DNA of 64,000 nucleotides from [Flexibacter] sp. ATCC 35103 (GCF_001975985.1 NZ_MTQF01000001.1:518943-582942), one strand, 5' to 3'. Counted from the first letter of the stretch, positions 8,794 to 17,889 are shown. Program-made: numbers and translations. The notes: a model not told the origin generated them from the sequence alone.

Positions 8794-9627
8794 ATGTCGA
8801 ATATATATTTAGGATATCATTTTACGATTGAACCAAAAGAACCGGGTTCAGAAATTTTAATTGCTGAATTAGGCGAAAAAGCGTTTGAAACTTTTACAGA
8901 AACAGAAACTGGAATTTCTGCTTTTGTGAAAAAAGATTTATGGGATGAGAATATTCTGGATGACATCTATATCTTAGAATCTGAGGAGTTTAAAATTGAA
9001 TATACGATTGAAGAAATCGATCAGGTAAACTGGAATGAAGAATGGGAAAAGAATTTTGAAGCGATTGATGTAGATGGAAAATGTCATGTTCGTGCTCCTT
9101 TTCATGAAAAAACTGATGCCGAATTTGATATTGTAATCGAACCAAAAATGAGTTTTGGAACTGGCCACCATGAAACAACACACATGATGATTCAGCATTT
9201 ACTTGAAATGGATGTTAGAGGTCTTAAAACTCTTGATATGGGTTGCGGAACTGCAATTTTAGCCATTTTAGCTGAGATGAAAGGGGCTGAACCAATTGAT
9301 GCGATCGATATTGATAACTGGTGTTATTTGAATTCTATCGAAAACGCAGAACGCAATAATTGCAAGCATATTACCGTTTACGAAGGCGACGCAGCTTTAT
9401 TGGCAGGTAAAAATTACGACCTGATTATTGCAAACATCAATCGTAACATTTTATTGAATGACATGCAAAGTTATGTTGATTGCTTAAATAAAGGCGGCAT
9501 TATATTGTTTAGCGGTTTCTATGAAGAAGACATTCCGTTTATTGATGCTTCTTGTACAGAAAAAGGCCTGACATATGTTAAAAAATTTCAAAGAAACAAC
9601 TGGGTTTCATTAAAATACGTAAATTAG
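8794..9627 (+). CDS. prmA: Ribosomal protein L11 methyltransferase
   Basis: PrmA trimethylates ribosomal protein L11 using S-adenosylmethionine. The 277-residue protein has a substrate-recruiting N-terminal part and a Rossmann methyltransferase part. The latter shows GTGHHETTH (a family hallmark), LDMGCGTAILAI (SAM motif I) and LIIANINRNI (the NxN-type motif IV). I chose MSNIYLGYHF rather than the ATG at 8734 because a promoter box lies between the two. clpS follows 142 bases later; the prmA-clpS pairing is common in Flavobacteria. Confidence 0.95.
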   Translation: MSNIYLGYHFTIEPKEPGSEILIAELGEKAFETFTETETGISAFVKKDLWDENILDDIYILESEEFKIEYTIEEIDQVNWNEEWEKNFEAIDVDGKCHVRAPFHEKTDAEFDIVIEPKMSFGTGHHETTHMMIQHLLEMDVRGLKTLDMGCGTAILAILAEMKGAEPIDAIDIDNWCYLNSIENAERNNCKHITVYEGDAALLAGKNYDLIIANINRNILLNDMQSYVDCLNKGGIILFSGFYEEDIPFIDASCTEKGLTYVKKFQRNNWVSLKYVN

Positions 9628-9655
9628 ATAGTTAATTTTCTAAAATACAAATGAT

Positions 9656-9727
9656 TCACAGATCAATCAATTAGAATATTTACAACGATTTTAGTTTTAA
9701 GAATTGATATAAAAATGTAATCTGTGA
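9656..9727. repeat. Inverted repeat, TCACAGAT arms
   Basis: TCACAGAT at 9656-9663 and ATCTGTGA at 9720-9727 enclose a second pair (ATCAATCAATT and GAATTGAT). It is a loose member of the palindromic intergenic elements found across the window. Confidence 0.5.
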
Positions 9728-9769
9728 CAAAAGAAATTAGTAATTACAAAAGTACAAAAACCTAAAAAA

Positions 9770-10045
9770 ATGAGTACTAAAGAAAAAGTAAGAGAAAGAG
9801 TCCGCGAAAAGGAAGCGACAGGTTTCAATAACGAAATCATTGTTTACAACGACGATGTAAACACTTTTGATCACGTAATTGATACTTTAATGCGTGTTTG
9901 CAGTCACACGCCGGAACAAGCAGAACAATGTTCCTTAATTGTACATTATAACGGAAAATGCACTGTAAAAACGGGGTCAATGGACAAGTTAAAACCTCAA
10001 TGTACACAACTTTTGGAAGCTGGACTAAGCGCCGAAATTGTTTAA
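9770..10045 (+). CDS. clpS: ClpS protease adaptor
   Basis: ClpS delivers N-degron substrates to the ClpAP or ClpCP protease in the cytoplasm. The 91-residue protein has the usual small size. An N-terminal tail is followed by the core: IIVYNDDVNTFDHVI near residues 24-38 (the substrate-pocket Asn/Asp residues), SHTPEQAEQCSLIVHYNGKC and a C-terminal helix. It is followed by a strong terminator. The identification is secure. Confidence 0.95.
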   Translation: MSTKEKVRERVREKEATGFNNEIIVYNDDVNTFDHVIDTLMRVCSHTPEQAEQCSLIVHYNGKCTVKTGSMDKLKPQCTQLLEAGLSAEIV

Positions 10046-10067
10046 TTGAAAAATATTTTTTTTTAAG

Positions 10068-10114
10068 ACATTCTGTTTTATTCTGATTTTGAATAAAACA
10101 GAATGTTTTTTTTA
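10068..10114 (+). terminator. Terminator of clpS
   Basis: ACATTCTGTTTTATTC and GAATAAAACAGAATGT form a perfect 16-bp stem with a 7-base loop, followed by eight T's. Confidence 0.9.
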
Positions 10115-10448
10115 TACAAAAACTTCAAGGCTTTTTTATTGCTGTATTTTAAGTAGTTTGATATGACTTTGATCTAATTGAAAATATTTATCCTATTTTG
10201 GAATTTATGTGAATCAATAAAAAAACATAGAATAACAAATGTCAAGGACTAAATATTGAAAAGCTTAAATAGGATTCTTTTTTAAATCTTAAAGGAATAC
10301 CTCCGGTTTAAGATAAAAAATCAAAAAATTAAAAGTATATGCTGTAATCAATTTTCCTAACTAATTGACTGCTTTACGGCTGCCCGAAATAAATCATAAT
10401 TGAATATGATTTATTTATAAATCGTTTAATTGAAAATAATTTAAAAAA
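10115..10448. other. Gene-free gap between two near-identical terminators
   Basis: No convincing gene is present. The segment is bounded by two diverged copies of the same unit: GTTTAATTGAAAA followed by the hairpin, at 10040-10114 and 10424-10491. The gap looks like the product of a duplication around the end of clpS. It also contains a run reading TTGACTGCTTTACGGCTGCC, for which I have no explanation. Confidence 0.6.
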
Positions 10449-10491
10449 CATTCTATTTTATTCTATATTTGAATAAAATAGAATGCTTTTT
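10449..10491 (+). terminator. Second copy of the clpS terminator, touching the next start codon
   Basis: ACATTCTATTTTATTC pairs with GAATAAAATAGAATGC and a T run follows. The next gene's ATG (10494) begins at the end of that T run, so transcripts from upstream should end just before it. Confidence 0.75.
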
Positions 10492-10493
10492 TT

Positions 10494-11756
10494 ATGGAAG
10501 AATACGGAAAGATATTGATTATCGCAACGCCTATTTTTTTAGTATTAATTATAATCGAAAAAATATACGGCATTTACAAAAAGGACGATACCGCTCCTTT
10601 GATCGATAGCGTATCGAGTATTAGTTCCGGAATTACCAATTCTGTAAAAGATGTTCTTGGGTTAAGCCTTACATTCCTATCATATGAATGGATGGTTTCT
10701 AAAATTGCCATCTACCATCTTGAAGCCAGCGTTCTCTCCTATTGTATTGCTTTTTTTGTCATTGATTTTTATGGTTACTGGAGTCATAGATGGGCGCATC
10801 AAATTAATCTTTTTTGGAACAAACATGCGATTCATCACAGCAGCGAAGAATTTAACCTTGCATGTGCCTTGCGTCAGCCTGTTGCAAGTTTAGTTAATCT
10901 GTTTACTTTTTTACTGATTCCCGCGGCATTATTAGGCGTTCCTGCTACTGTAATTGCAATTACTTTACCACTACATTTATTTTTGCAATTTTGGTATCAT
11001 ACCAAACACATCAAAAAAATGGGATTTCTGGAATATATTCTCGTTACGCCATCACATCATCGTGTACATCACGCTATAAACCCGGAATATTTAGACAAAA
11101 ACCATTCACAGATTTTTATTTTTTGGGATAAACTCTTTGGCACTTTTCAAGCCGAATTAGATGATGTTCCGCCTGTTTTTGGTATTACAAGACCTGCGAA
11201 TACCTGGAATCCCATCCGGATTAATTTTCAGCATTTGACTTTATTGATTAAAGATGCCTGGAGAGCTGAAAACTGGAAAGATAAATTTACAATCTGGTTT
11301 AAGCCAACAGGATGGCGGCCAGAGAATTTTGAAATTAAATATCCTGTAAACAAAATTGATAATGTTTTTGAATTTGATAAATACGGCACACAAAACTCAC
11401 AGCAACTAATTTACTGGTCTGTTACACAAGTTTTAATAACACTTTTGTTTGTGACTTATTTATTCGATAATATTTCAAAAATTGGCTTGCCTAATATTTT
11501 TATCTATGGATTATTTATTCTGATAACAATCTATAGCTACACAGAGCTAATGGATAAAAGCAAATATGCCGTTTTCTGGGAAGGTTTGCGCTTTGCTATT
11601 GCCATTGCCATTATAACATATAATGGAGACTGGTTTGGTTTAAATCATGCTTTCTCCATAAGTAATTATATAATTATCAGTTATTTATTTTTATCATTTT
11701 TAATTACGATTTACTTTGTAACTACCCATTTCAGAACCCCAATAAATCAAATATAA
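10494..11756 (+). CDS. Sterol desaturase / fatty acid hydroxylase family protein
   Basis: This 420-residue membrane protein belongs to the di-iron hydroxylase superfamily. It has the histidine clusters HRWAHQ, HAIHHSSE (near residues 98-116), WYHTKH and HHRVHH (near 185-190), which would bind two iron atoms. About eight hydrophobic segments surround them, and the C-terminal third adds several membrane helices. The family introduces hydroxyl groups or double bonds into lipids; the substrate here cannot be told. The next gene, a lysoplasmalogenase-like protein 14 bases later, also suggests ether- or membrane-lipid metabolism. A terminator hairpin abuts the start codon. Confidence 0.88.
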   Translation: MEEYGKILIIATPIFLVLIIIEKIYGIYKKDDTAPLIDSVSSISSGITNSVKDVLGLSLTFLSYEWMVSKIAIYHLEASVLSYCIAFFVIDFYGYWSHRWAHQINLFWNKHAIHHSSEEFNLACALRQPVASLVNLFTFLLIPAALLGVPATVIAITLPLHLFLQFWYHTKHIKKMGFLEYILVTPSHHRVHHAINPEYLDKNHSQIFIFWDKLFGTFQAELDDVPPVFGITRPANTWNPIRINFQHLTLLIKDAWRAENWKDKFTIWFKPTGWRPENFEIKYPVNKIDNVFEFDKYGTQNSQQLIYWSVTQVLITLLFVTYLFDNISKIGLPNIFIYGLFILITIYSYTELMDKSKYAVFWEGLRFAIAIAIITYNGDWFGLNHAFSISNYIIISYLFLSFLITIYFVTTHFRTPINQI

Positions 11757-11770
11757 ATTCATAACCGCTT

Positions 11771-12448
11771 ATGAAAAATGTTACTTTTTTTAAAATATAC
11801 ATTATTTTTAGTATTCTATATCTCATTATTCTATTTTTAGGAGATGATAATTTAGATTTATTTTTAAAACCTGTGTTGATTCCATTATTAGGCTTTGGAG
11901 TTTACTTTCATCAAAAATTCAGCTCCCGGAAAACCCTTTTAATCGCATTATTATTCTCCTGGATTGGAGACGTTATTTTGCTTTTTGCTGATATTGCCGA
12001 AATCTACTTTATTCTGGGTTTGGTTTCTTTTTTAATTGCTCATCTCACTTATTGCTCCCTTTTTAATAAACAAATTGTAGGCGAAATTCAGATTAACAAA
12101 TTCTTGTTTAGTCTTGGAAGCCTTCTGATTGCTTTTTATCTCATTGCAATGGTTTTGTTTTTGATGCCCAATTTAGGTGATTTAAAAATACCTGTAATTG
12201 TTTACGCAGCTGTAATTTCGATTATGCTTTTATTTGCTTTTAATGGCTATTTAATTTGGAAAAAACCCGGAAGATTACATGTTTTTTTAGGTGCTACAGC
12301 TTTTGTTATTTCTGATAGTATTCTGGCAATCAACAAATTTCACACACCTATAGAAAGAAGTTCATTTTTTATTATGCTAACTTATCTTGTGGCACAATAT
12401 CTGATTGTTGTTGGTATTTTAAAATTAAATGCAAAAGAGATAGAATAG
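11771..12448 (+). CDS. Lysoplasmalogenase-like protein (YhhN/TMEM86 family)
   Basis: This 225-residue protein has about eight membrane segments. The family's conserved acidic positions lie in SWIGDVILLF (near residues 62-71) and in GATAFVISDSILAINKF (near 177-193). YhhN/TMEM86 proteins hydrolyse the vinyl-ether bond of lysoplasmalogens in animals; bacterial members are less studied. The start is 14 bases after the hydroxylase gene, so the two form an operon and probably act on membrane lipids. Confidence 0.88.
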   Translation: MKNVTFFKIYIIFSILYLIILFLGDDNLDLFLKPVLIPLLGFGVYFHQKFSSRKTLLIALLFSWIGDVILLFADIAEIYFILGLVSFLIAHLTYCSLFNKQIVGEIQINKFLFSLGSLLIAFYLIAMVLFLMPNLGDLKIPVIVYAAVISIMLLFAFNGYLIWKKPGRLHVFLGATAFVISDSILAINKFHTPIERSSFFIMLTYLVAQYLIVVGILKLNAKEIE

Positions 12449-12556
12449 TTAGTATATAAAAACATATTTACGGTTTCTTTTTGCACACTGATTGGAAGAT
12501 ACGAACAGATTTTTTGTAAATTTTTTCTAATTCTTTAATCTGTGGCCTAAACATTT

Positions 12557-12564
12557 TACATTTG
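12557..12564 (+). promoter_or_regulatory. -7 box TACATTTG of the lipoprotein gene
   Basis: The box matches TAnnTTTG, 21 nt before the ATG at 12586. It overlaps an alternative upstream ATG and so supports the later start. Confidence 0.55.
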
Positions 12565-12585
12565 CATGACCAATACTTTTTAACC

Positions 12586-13038
12586 ATGAAAAAAATAGTC
12601 TTTTTTATTGTTTTGTTAATCACTGTAATTTCTTGCGTGAGCACAAGATCGACCTTGAAAAATGTCGATGACAACGCTCCTGATTTAGTTTTAAAGAAAG
12701 ACAATACTTTTGTTATTACTCTTTTTAGCACTGATAAAAAATATGGCTATGATCCTGATTATCCTGTAAATATATTTTATAGAAATACAAAAGATGAAGC
12801 ATTAAACGAAATTCGTTTTTTAAATGCTTTAGCAGGACCAAACGGAGAAAAAATCACTTTTACACGTTTAGAAACCTGTTGTCCTTTCCCAACAAAAAGA
12901 AGCGATATGGGCGCGGGATTTTTGAATGTTTATGAATTAAAATGGGAAGGACAGAAGAAACCTGTAAAATTATATCTGAACATTTATGAAAAAGGAATTT
13001 TAATGGTTCCAATGGGATTGAGTTTGAAGAAGGGATAG
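12586..13038 (+). CDS. Small lipoprotein of unknown function
   Basis: This 150-residue protein starts MKKIVFFIVLLITVISC, a clear lipoprotein signal with Cys17 lipidated. The mature part contains a double cysteine (ETCCPFPTKRS) and a segment YELKWEGQKKPVKLYLNIYE that should form beta strands. I recognise no enzyme domain. It lies about 0.9 kb before kdsA, but nothing in its sequence suggests aldolase activity. An upstream ATG at 12562 is rejected because the promoter box overlaps it. Confidence 0.8.
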   Translation: MKKIVFFIVLLITVISCVSTRSTLKNVDDNAPDLVLKKDNTFVITLFSTDKKYGYDPDYPVNIFYRNTKDEALNEIRFLNALAGPNGEKITFTRLETCCPFPTKRSDMGAGFLNVYELKWEGQKKPVKLYLNIYEKGILMVPMGLSLKKG

Positions 13039-13049
13039 TTTTACTCTTA

Positions 13050-13547
13050 ATGTTATTATCTATGAATCCCGGAATGTTCCCATTAAAAACTAAAACTGCT
13101 TTTGCAATTTTCTCATTTGTAACTGTAATTATATTTCCTTATTATATTATTATCTCCGGAATTAATTCAAGTTTTTTAAACTCGATAATTCCGGATTTAA
13201 ATACCATTATTATACCAGCAAAATTAATTGCGACCTTAATTAAATTTTTTATTCTAATAGTTGTTTCCTCTTATTATTGGAAATTATCTAAAATTACAAA
13301 AGAAATAAATTTCAAGAAATTCTTAATTCATTTAACACTAATCGTTCCCGGGATTCTGATAACTAAAATTAATGTATATCAATTCGTTACAATGAATTTT
13401 CATGATTTTGAAAGCATATTATCACAAATTCAATTGGTTGTTTTGATTAATATATTAGCGAATATTCTGTTTTTTACCGGACAAATTTTATTTGGGTTTT
13501 CTTATCTGAAAATTTCAAAAAACACAATTGTTACGTACAGAAAATAA
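13050..13547 (+). CDS. Unknown four-helix membrane protein
   Basis: This 165-residue protein is mostly hydrophobic, with about four membrane segments at residues 15-36, 55-75, 90-107 and 125-150. It has no recognised motif. The gene begins 12 bases after the lipoprotein gene and is probably co-transcribed. The start may be Met1 or Met6. I cannot suggest a function. Confidence 0.65.
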   Translation: MLLSMNPGMFPLKTKTAFAIFSFVTVIIFPYYIIISGINSSFLNSIIPDLNTIIIPAKLIATLIKFFILIVVSSYYWKLSKITKEINFKKFLIHLTLIVPGILITKINVYQFVTMNFHDFESILSQIQLVVLINILANILFFTGQILFGFSYLKISKNTIVTYRK

Positions 13548-13700
13548 TTAAATTACGATCTTTATAATACTCCTGTAATGATACGAAGAAACATCTTTAA
13601 TATGATAATTATCATTTAATAGCTTTTTGCAATGTTTTAATATTGCTTTTTTATAAGTCAATATGATTACATGTAAATCCTATAATTCCACTAAATTTTT

Positions 13701-13843
13701 TAGCCGTGATAACAGCGAAAATCATTTTTTGAGAAAGCCTGTTTTTTCTGGTTTTAGCAGAGCGACCGGAGGAAGCTCCTGCAAAGACCAAGAAAAAAGG
13801 GGTTTAGAGAAAAATATTACAGCGGATAGCACGATTGGCTTCT
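13701..13843 (+). repeat. Dispersed element, diverged copy A
   Basis: Its left end TAGCCGTGATAACAGCG and right end ACAGCGGATAGCACGATTGG match the ends of the copies at 41787-41881 and 57493-57570 (those are in the opposite orientation). The middle is longer here. A 62-codon frame through it is not a real gene. It is the main content of the 13548-13914 gap, together with the kdsA promoter. Confidence 0.7.
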
Positions 13844-13886
13844 TAAAATAATCTTAAATCTTAATCTCGTATTCATAAATCATAAC

Positions 13887-13894
13887 TACCTTTG
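13887..13894 (+). promoter_or_regulatory. -7 box TACCTTTG of kdsA
   Basis: This is a consensus box 20 nt before the kdsA ATG, identical to the box of prmA. Confidence 0.6.
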
Positions 13895-13914
13895 CACTGT
13901 CAAAAAATCATATT

Positions 13915-14733
13915 ATGAACATACAACATATTCCACAAATTAAGCATACTGAAAGCGGAAATTTCTTTTTATTAGCAGGCCCTTGCGCTATTGAAGGAGA
14001 AGAAATGGCTCTAAGAATTGCTGAAAAATTAGTTGGTATTACCGACAAACTTCAGATTCCTTATGTATTCAAGGGATCATTTAAAAAAGCCAATCGTTCC
14101 AGAATTGATAGTTTTTCCGGAATTGGTGACGAAAAAGCATTAAAAATTTTAAGAAAAGTTTCTGAGACTTTTCATGTTCCAACTGTAACAGATATTCATA
14201 CAAATGAGGATGCTGATATGGCGGCGCAATACGTTGACGTTTTGCAAATTCCTGCCTTCTTGGTACGTCAAACTGATCTTGTTGTTGCTGCGGCTAATAC
14301 AGGAAAAGTAGTGAACCTGAAAAAAGGACAATTTATGAGTCCGGAAAGCATGAAACATGCTGTACAAAAGGTACTTGATTGCCAAAACGAAAATGTGATG
14401 GTTACAGATCGTGGTACTATGTTTGGATATCAGGACATGATAGTAGATTTTAGAGGAATCCCTACTATGCAACAATATGCAAGTACGGTTCTTGATGTTA
14501 CGCACTCGTTGCAACAACCTAACCAAACTGCCGGTGTTACGGGCGGAAGACCTGATATGATTGAAACTGTTGCCAAAGCGGGTATTGCTGTGGGTGTTGA
14601 CGGTATTTTTATCGAAACTCATTTTGACCCTGCTAATGCAAAAAGTGATGGTGCTAATATGTTACATTTAGACTATTTTGAAGGTTTAATGACCAAATTG
14701 GTAGCTATTAGAAAAACAGTTAATTCATTCTAA
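13915..14733 (+). CDS. kdsA: 3-deoxy-8-phosphooctulonate (KDO8P) synthase
   Basis: KdsA joins phosphoenolpyruvate and arabinose-5-phosphate, the committed step to KDO of the lipopolysaccharide core. The 272-residue cytoplasmic enzyme shows LAGPCAIEGEE at residues 20-30, FKGSFKKANRSR near 56-67 (PEP-binding Lys), TDIHTNEDAD and QIPAFLVRQTDL. The GPCAIE cysteine suggests a metal-dependent form. The Asn in KANRS is usual in metal-independent forms, so the class is not decided by eye. A consensus promoter box precedes it. Confidence 0.96.
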   Translation: MNIQHIPQIKHTESGNFFLLAGPCAIEGEEMALRIAEKLVGITDKLQIPYVFKGSFKKANRSRIDSFSGIGDEKALKILRKVSETFHVPTVTDIHTNEDADMAAQYVDVLQIPAFLVRQTDLVVAAANTGKVVNLKKGQFMSPESMKHAVQKVLDCQNENVMVTDRGTMFGYQDMIVDFRGIPTMQQYASTVLDVTHSLQQPNQTAGVTGGRPDMIETVAKAGIAVGVDGIFIETHFDPANAKSDGANMLHLDYFEGLMTKLVAIRKTVNSF

Positions 14734-14752
14734 TCATTTTTAAAATAAATAA

Positions 14753-15664
14753 TTGAAAAATAAATTTTTATTCTTGCCTTTCTTCTTAATGTGTTTTGCT
14801 GTGAACATGTTTGCCCAGGATGAGATTGCAATACAAGATAAATATACAGCACATAATAAAGGTAAGTTCTTTGTTTCATGGGGTGGTAATAGAGATAGTT
14901 ATACTAAATCTGATGTAAACTTTAGAGGTAAAGATTATAATTTTACGGTTGCTGATATGAAAGCTCATGACAAACCAAAAGGATATCATATTGATTATGT
15001 AAATCCTGCTAACATGACGATTCCTCAGACTAATTTTAGAATGGGATACTTTTTTAGCGATCATTACAGCGTTTCGATTGGATGGGATCACATGAAATAT
15101 GTGATGACTCAAAATCAAATCGCTAATGTTACCGGTAATATTAATTTACCTGCTGATCAGGCTGGATCTTATTACAACGGAGATTATAATAATACACCTG
15201 TAGATATGTCTCAACATGGTGCTCAGGAAGGTGGTATTGCCGGTGGTAATCAGGGAAATCCTCCTGCTTTTTTAATGTATGAGCATACAGATGGTTTGAA
15301 CTATATTAATACTGAGGTTTCACGACATGATGATATTTCGAATTGGTTGGGTTTACCAAATATTGATAAAGTACAAATTAATTTAACTGAGGGTTTAGGT
15401 GCAGGACTTTTATATCCTAAAACAAATACAACTCTATTAGGAAAAGAACGTCATGATGATTTTCATATTTCCGGTTATGGTTTATCTGCAAAAGCGGGAA
15501 TTAACTTTACTTTTTTCAAGTATTTCTACTTGCAAGGTGAGCTAAAAGGCGGTTACATCAACATGCAGGATATTAGAACTACACAAAGTAATAATGATAA
15601 GGCATCGCAGGACTTTTTCTTTTTACAGAGAATTATTGCTGTAGGCGGAATTTTTAGAATCTAA
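14753..15664 (+). CDS. Outer-membrane beta-barrel-like protein, TTG start
   Basis: This 303-residue protein has a signal peptide ending NMFAQD (cleavage near residue 22). Alternating hydrophobic strands end in aromatic or arginine residues (final FFFLQRIIAVGGIFRI), typical of a small outer-membrane barrel. The start is TTG at 14753-14755. The first ATG in frame would remove most of the signal peptide. It begins 19 bases after kdsA and is followed by a terminator, so it may be read with kdsA. The exact family was not recognised. Confidence 0.8.
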   Translation: MKNKFLFLPFFLMCFAVNMFAQDEIAIQDKYTAHNKGKFFVSWGGNRDSYTKSDVNFRGKDYNFTVADMKAHDKPKGYHIDYVNPANMTIPQTNFRMGYFFSDHYSVSIGWDHMKYVMTQNQIANVTGNINLPADQAGSYYNGDYNNTPVDMSQHGAQEGGIAGGNQGNPPAFLMYEHTDGLNYINTEVSRHDDISNWLGLPNIDKVQINLTEGLGAGLLYPKTNTTLLGKERHDDFHISGYGLSAKAGINFTFFKYFYLQGELKGGYINMQDIRTTQSNNDKASQDFFFLQRIIAVGGIFRI

Positions 15665-15686
15665 TATTTCTCATAAAATATATTTA

Positions 15687-15720
15687 AAAATAGTTATCAT
15701 TTTGGTAACTATTTTTTTTT
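15687..15720 (+). terminator. Terminator after the barrel protein
   Basis: AAATAGTTA pairs with TAACTATTT over a 9-base loop and is followed by a long T run. Confidence 0.85.
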
Positions 15721-15783
15721 GCCTTTTATTTGCTGAGCTTAATAAAAAAATCGTGCAAGGTCGCAGAGCCGCAAAGTTTTTTG

Positions 15784-15885
15784 TTTCACGCAGATTAAGT
15801 AGATTATAGCAGATATAATCTAAAAATCTGCTATTTATAATTATCTGCGCGTATCTGCCTTAATCTTTTTAAAATCTGCGTGAAA
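15784..15885. repeat. Inverted repeat, TTTCACGCAGATT arms
   Basis: TTTCACGCAGATT (15784-15796) and AATCTGCGTGAAA (15873-15885) are perfect 13-bp arms. A nested pair, TAGCAGAT and ATCTGCTA, lies inside. A related but degraded sequence is at 63345-63425. Confidence 0.75.
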
Positions 15886-15919
15886 TATAATTTTGCGATA
15901 AATACCTTAAAACTAAAAG

Positions 15920-16603
15920 ATGAAAAAATCAAAATACTTATTTGTTGGAATTACATTTTTACTGAGTTTCGGCTGTGCATTGTTTGTTGCCATGCAGGTT
16001 TTCCCTAACAATCCGTTTTCTAAGACGCACTCTAAAGTCGAAAATACTTTGGAGAATAAAATTCAGGATGGTGATCTTATTTTTCAAACTTCAGAATCGA
16101 GTCAATGCGAAGCGGTTCGAATTGCTACTAATTCAAAGTTTTCGCATTGTGGACTTATTTATAACATAAATGGAAACTGGTTTGTTTTTGAAGCTGTTCA
16201 GCCTGTAAAACTAACTCGCCTTGAAGATTGGATTCAACATGGAAAAGAGCATAAATATCTCGTAAAAAGATTAAAAAATGCGGATAAAGTATTAACTCCT
16301 GCAACCTTACAAAAAATGAAAGATTACAGTCAGGTATTTATGGGCAAAGATTATGATGCTTATTTTGAGTGGTCAGATACCCGAATTTATTGTTCTGAAC
16401 TGATCTGGAAAATCTATAAAAATGGTGCCGGTATCGAATTATCAAAATTGAAGCAATTAAAAGATTTTAATTTAACGGATCCCAGAGCACAAAAATTAGT
16501 AAAGGAAAGATATGGAAATGATATTCCACTTGAAGAAAAAGTGGTTGCTCCGTCTGATTTAGTCGATTCAGATTTACTAAAAACAGTTATAGATACTTAT
16601 TGA
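15920..16603 (+). CDS. YiiX/YebB-like NlpC/P60 cysteine hydrolase
   Basis: This 227-residue protein has an N-terminal hydrophobic anchor (residues 7-25, LFVGITFLLSFGCALFVAMQ). A permuted NlpC/P60-type domain follows: DGDLIFQTSESSQ, FSHCGLIY (His near residue 76) and RIYCSELIW (Cys near 155). These are the expected His and Cys of the thiol active site. YiiX-like enzymes are thought to act on amide or thioester bonds in the envelope; the substrate is not known. It stands alone between a repeat region and the histidine kinase gene. Confidence 0.87.
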   Translation: MKKSKYLFVGITFLLSFGCALFVAMQVFPNNPFSKTHSKVENTLENKIQDGDLIFQTSESSQCEAVRIATNSKFSHCGLIYNINGNWFVFEAVQPVKLTRLEDWIQHGKEHKYLVKRLKNADKVLTPATLQKMKDYSQVFMGKDYDAYFEWSDTRIYCSELIWKIYKNGAGIELSKLKQLKDFNLTDPRAQKLVKERYGNDIPLEEKVVAPSDLVDSDLLKTVIDTY

Positions 16604-16788
16604 TATTTTAAAGGAGAAAAATAAAAAACCATTTATAAGATTTTACTTGTACATTATTTTATCATTTTTGTTGTTCAACGAATTAAATTGTTTTTGAACG
16701 AATATCCAATTAAAATGTTAAAAAGAAGATATAACTGTAAAATTTTAATCTTATTTTAGTGATGTAATTTCAAAATTAGGTTTTATCT

Positions 16789-17889
16789 ATGAATAATAGC
16801 GCACCTAACCTCACTGAAAAAACTGTTGATTTTTTCAATCAGTTTGAAGAGTTTTTTGATTCTTCGCCAGATCTTTTATGTATCGCCGGATTTGATGGAT
16901 ACTTTAAAAGAATAAACCCATCTGTATCAAAATTATTAGAATACAGCGAGGAAGAATTATTCTCAAAACCAATAAACGATTTTGTTTTTGAAGCTGATAA
17001 GGTAACTACTTCTAATTCGAGAAAAAACCTGACCCGAAAAATTGGTTTATACAATTTTGAGAATCGGTATGTTACTAAAAGCGGTAATATTGTTTGGTTA
17101 TTATGGACTTCGTTTCCCATACAAAAGGACAAACTTGTTTTTGCAATCGCCAAAAATATCACGTTTAAAAAAGAACTGGAACAAGAACGAAACGCTCATT
17201 TAACTGAACTTACTAAAATAAATAATGAGCTTAAACAACTTACTTATACTACTGCTCACGATTTAAGATCACCTGTAAATAATTTATTGGCTGTTTTTGA
17301 TCTTCTGGATACATCGACTATTACAGATCCGGAAACGCTTGAACTGATTTCGATAATAGAAATCGCAACACACAGCTTAAAAAAAACATTGATTGATCAT
17401 GTCGCTATTTTGGATAAAAAAAATGAAGAAGACAATCAATTAGAAGTATTAAATCTGGATTCGATTTTAAAAGAAGTTTTGTTTTCTATAAACTCTTTAA
17501 TTAACAATTCAAAAGTGGAATTTTTCATAGATTTTTCAGAAGCTGAAACTGTTCTTTTTAATAAAACTTCGTTAAAAAGTATATTTCTGAATTTGATTAC
17601 CAATTCAATAAAATATTCGCAACCCGGATCTTTACCTATTATTAATTTTAATTCACACAGGTTTAACGGATCAACGCAACTAACGATTACAGATAACGGA
17701 ATTGGTTTTGATATGGAAAAAGTAAAGGATAAAATTTTTGGTTTACACCAAAAATTCAATTCGCGAGAAGACAGTAATGGTATTGGACTATATCTGGTAT
17801 ACAATCATGTTACCAATCTTGGCGGACATATTTGCCTGGAAAGCAAAATAAATGAGGGAGCAAAATTTACTATTATTTTTAAAGACTGA
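16789..17889 (+). CDS. PAS-domain sensor histidine kinase, soluble
   Basis: This 366-residue protein has one PAS domain (residues about 20-127). A coiled linker follows, then a dimerization domain with the phosphorylated His157 in TAHDLRSP. The ATPase domain has N box NLITNSIKYSQ, G1 ITDNGIGFD and G2 SNGIGLYLV. No membrane segment is visible, so it should sense a cytoplasmic signal. No response-regulator gene is adjacent, so it is an orphan kinase. It converges on the M28 peptidase gene, with a shared terminator. Confidence 0.93.
   Translation: MNNSAPNLTEKTVDFFNQFEEFFDSSPDLLCIAGFDGYFKRINPSVSKLLEYSEEELFSKPINDFVFEADKVTTSNSRKNLTRKIGLYNFENRYVTKSGNIVWLLWTSFPIQKDKLVFAIAKNITFKKELEQERNAHLTELTKINNELKQLTYTTAHDLRSPVNNLLAVFDLLDTSTITDPETLELISIIEIATHSLKKTLIDHVAILDKKNEEDNQLEVLNLDSILKEVLFSINSLINNSKVEFFIDFSEAETVLFNKTSLKSIFLNLITNSIKYSQPGSLPIINFNSHRFNGSTQLTITDNGIGFDMEKVKDKIFGLHQKFNSREDSNGIGLYLVYNHVTNLGGHICLESKINEGAKFTIIFKD

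Noticed and set aside
12468..12731. 87-codon minus-strand frame
   Set aside because: It is antisense to the lipoprotein gene, whose signal peptide and promoter are clear.
12586..13038. Lipoprotein as a KDO-synthesis enzyme because kdsA lies nearby
   Set aside because: It has a lipoprotein signal and no aldolase domain; position alone is not evidence.
13663..13851. 62-codon open frame before kdsA
   Set aside because: It runs through dispersed element copy A and has no start signal or homologous pattern.
14149..14622. 157-codon minus-strand frame inside kdsA
   Set aside because: It is a shadow of kdsA, a highly conserved gene.
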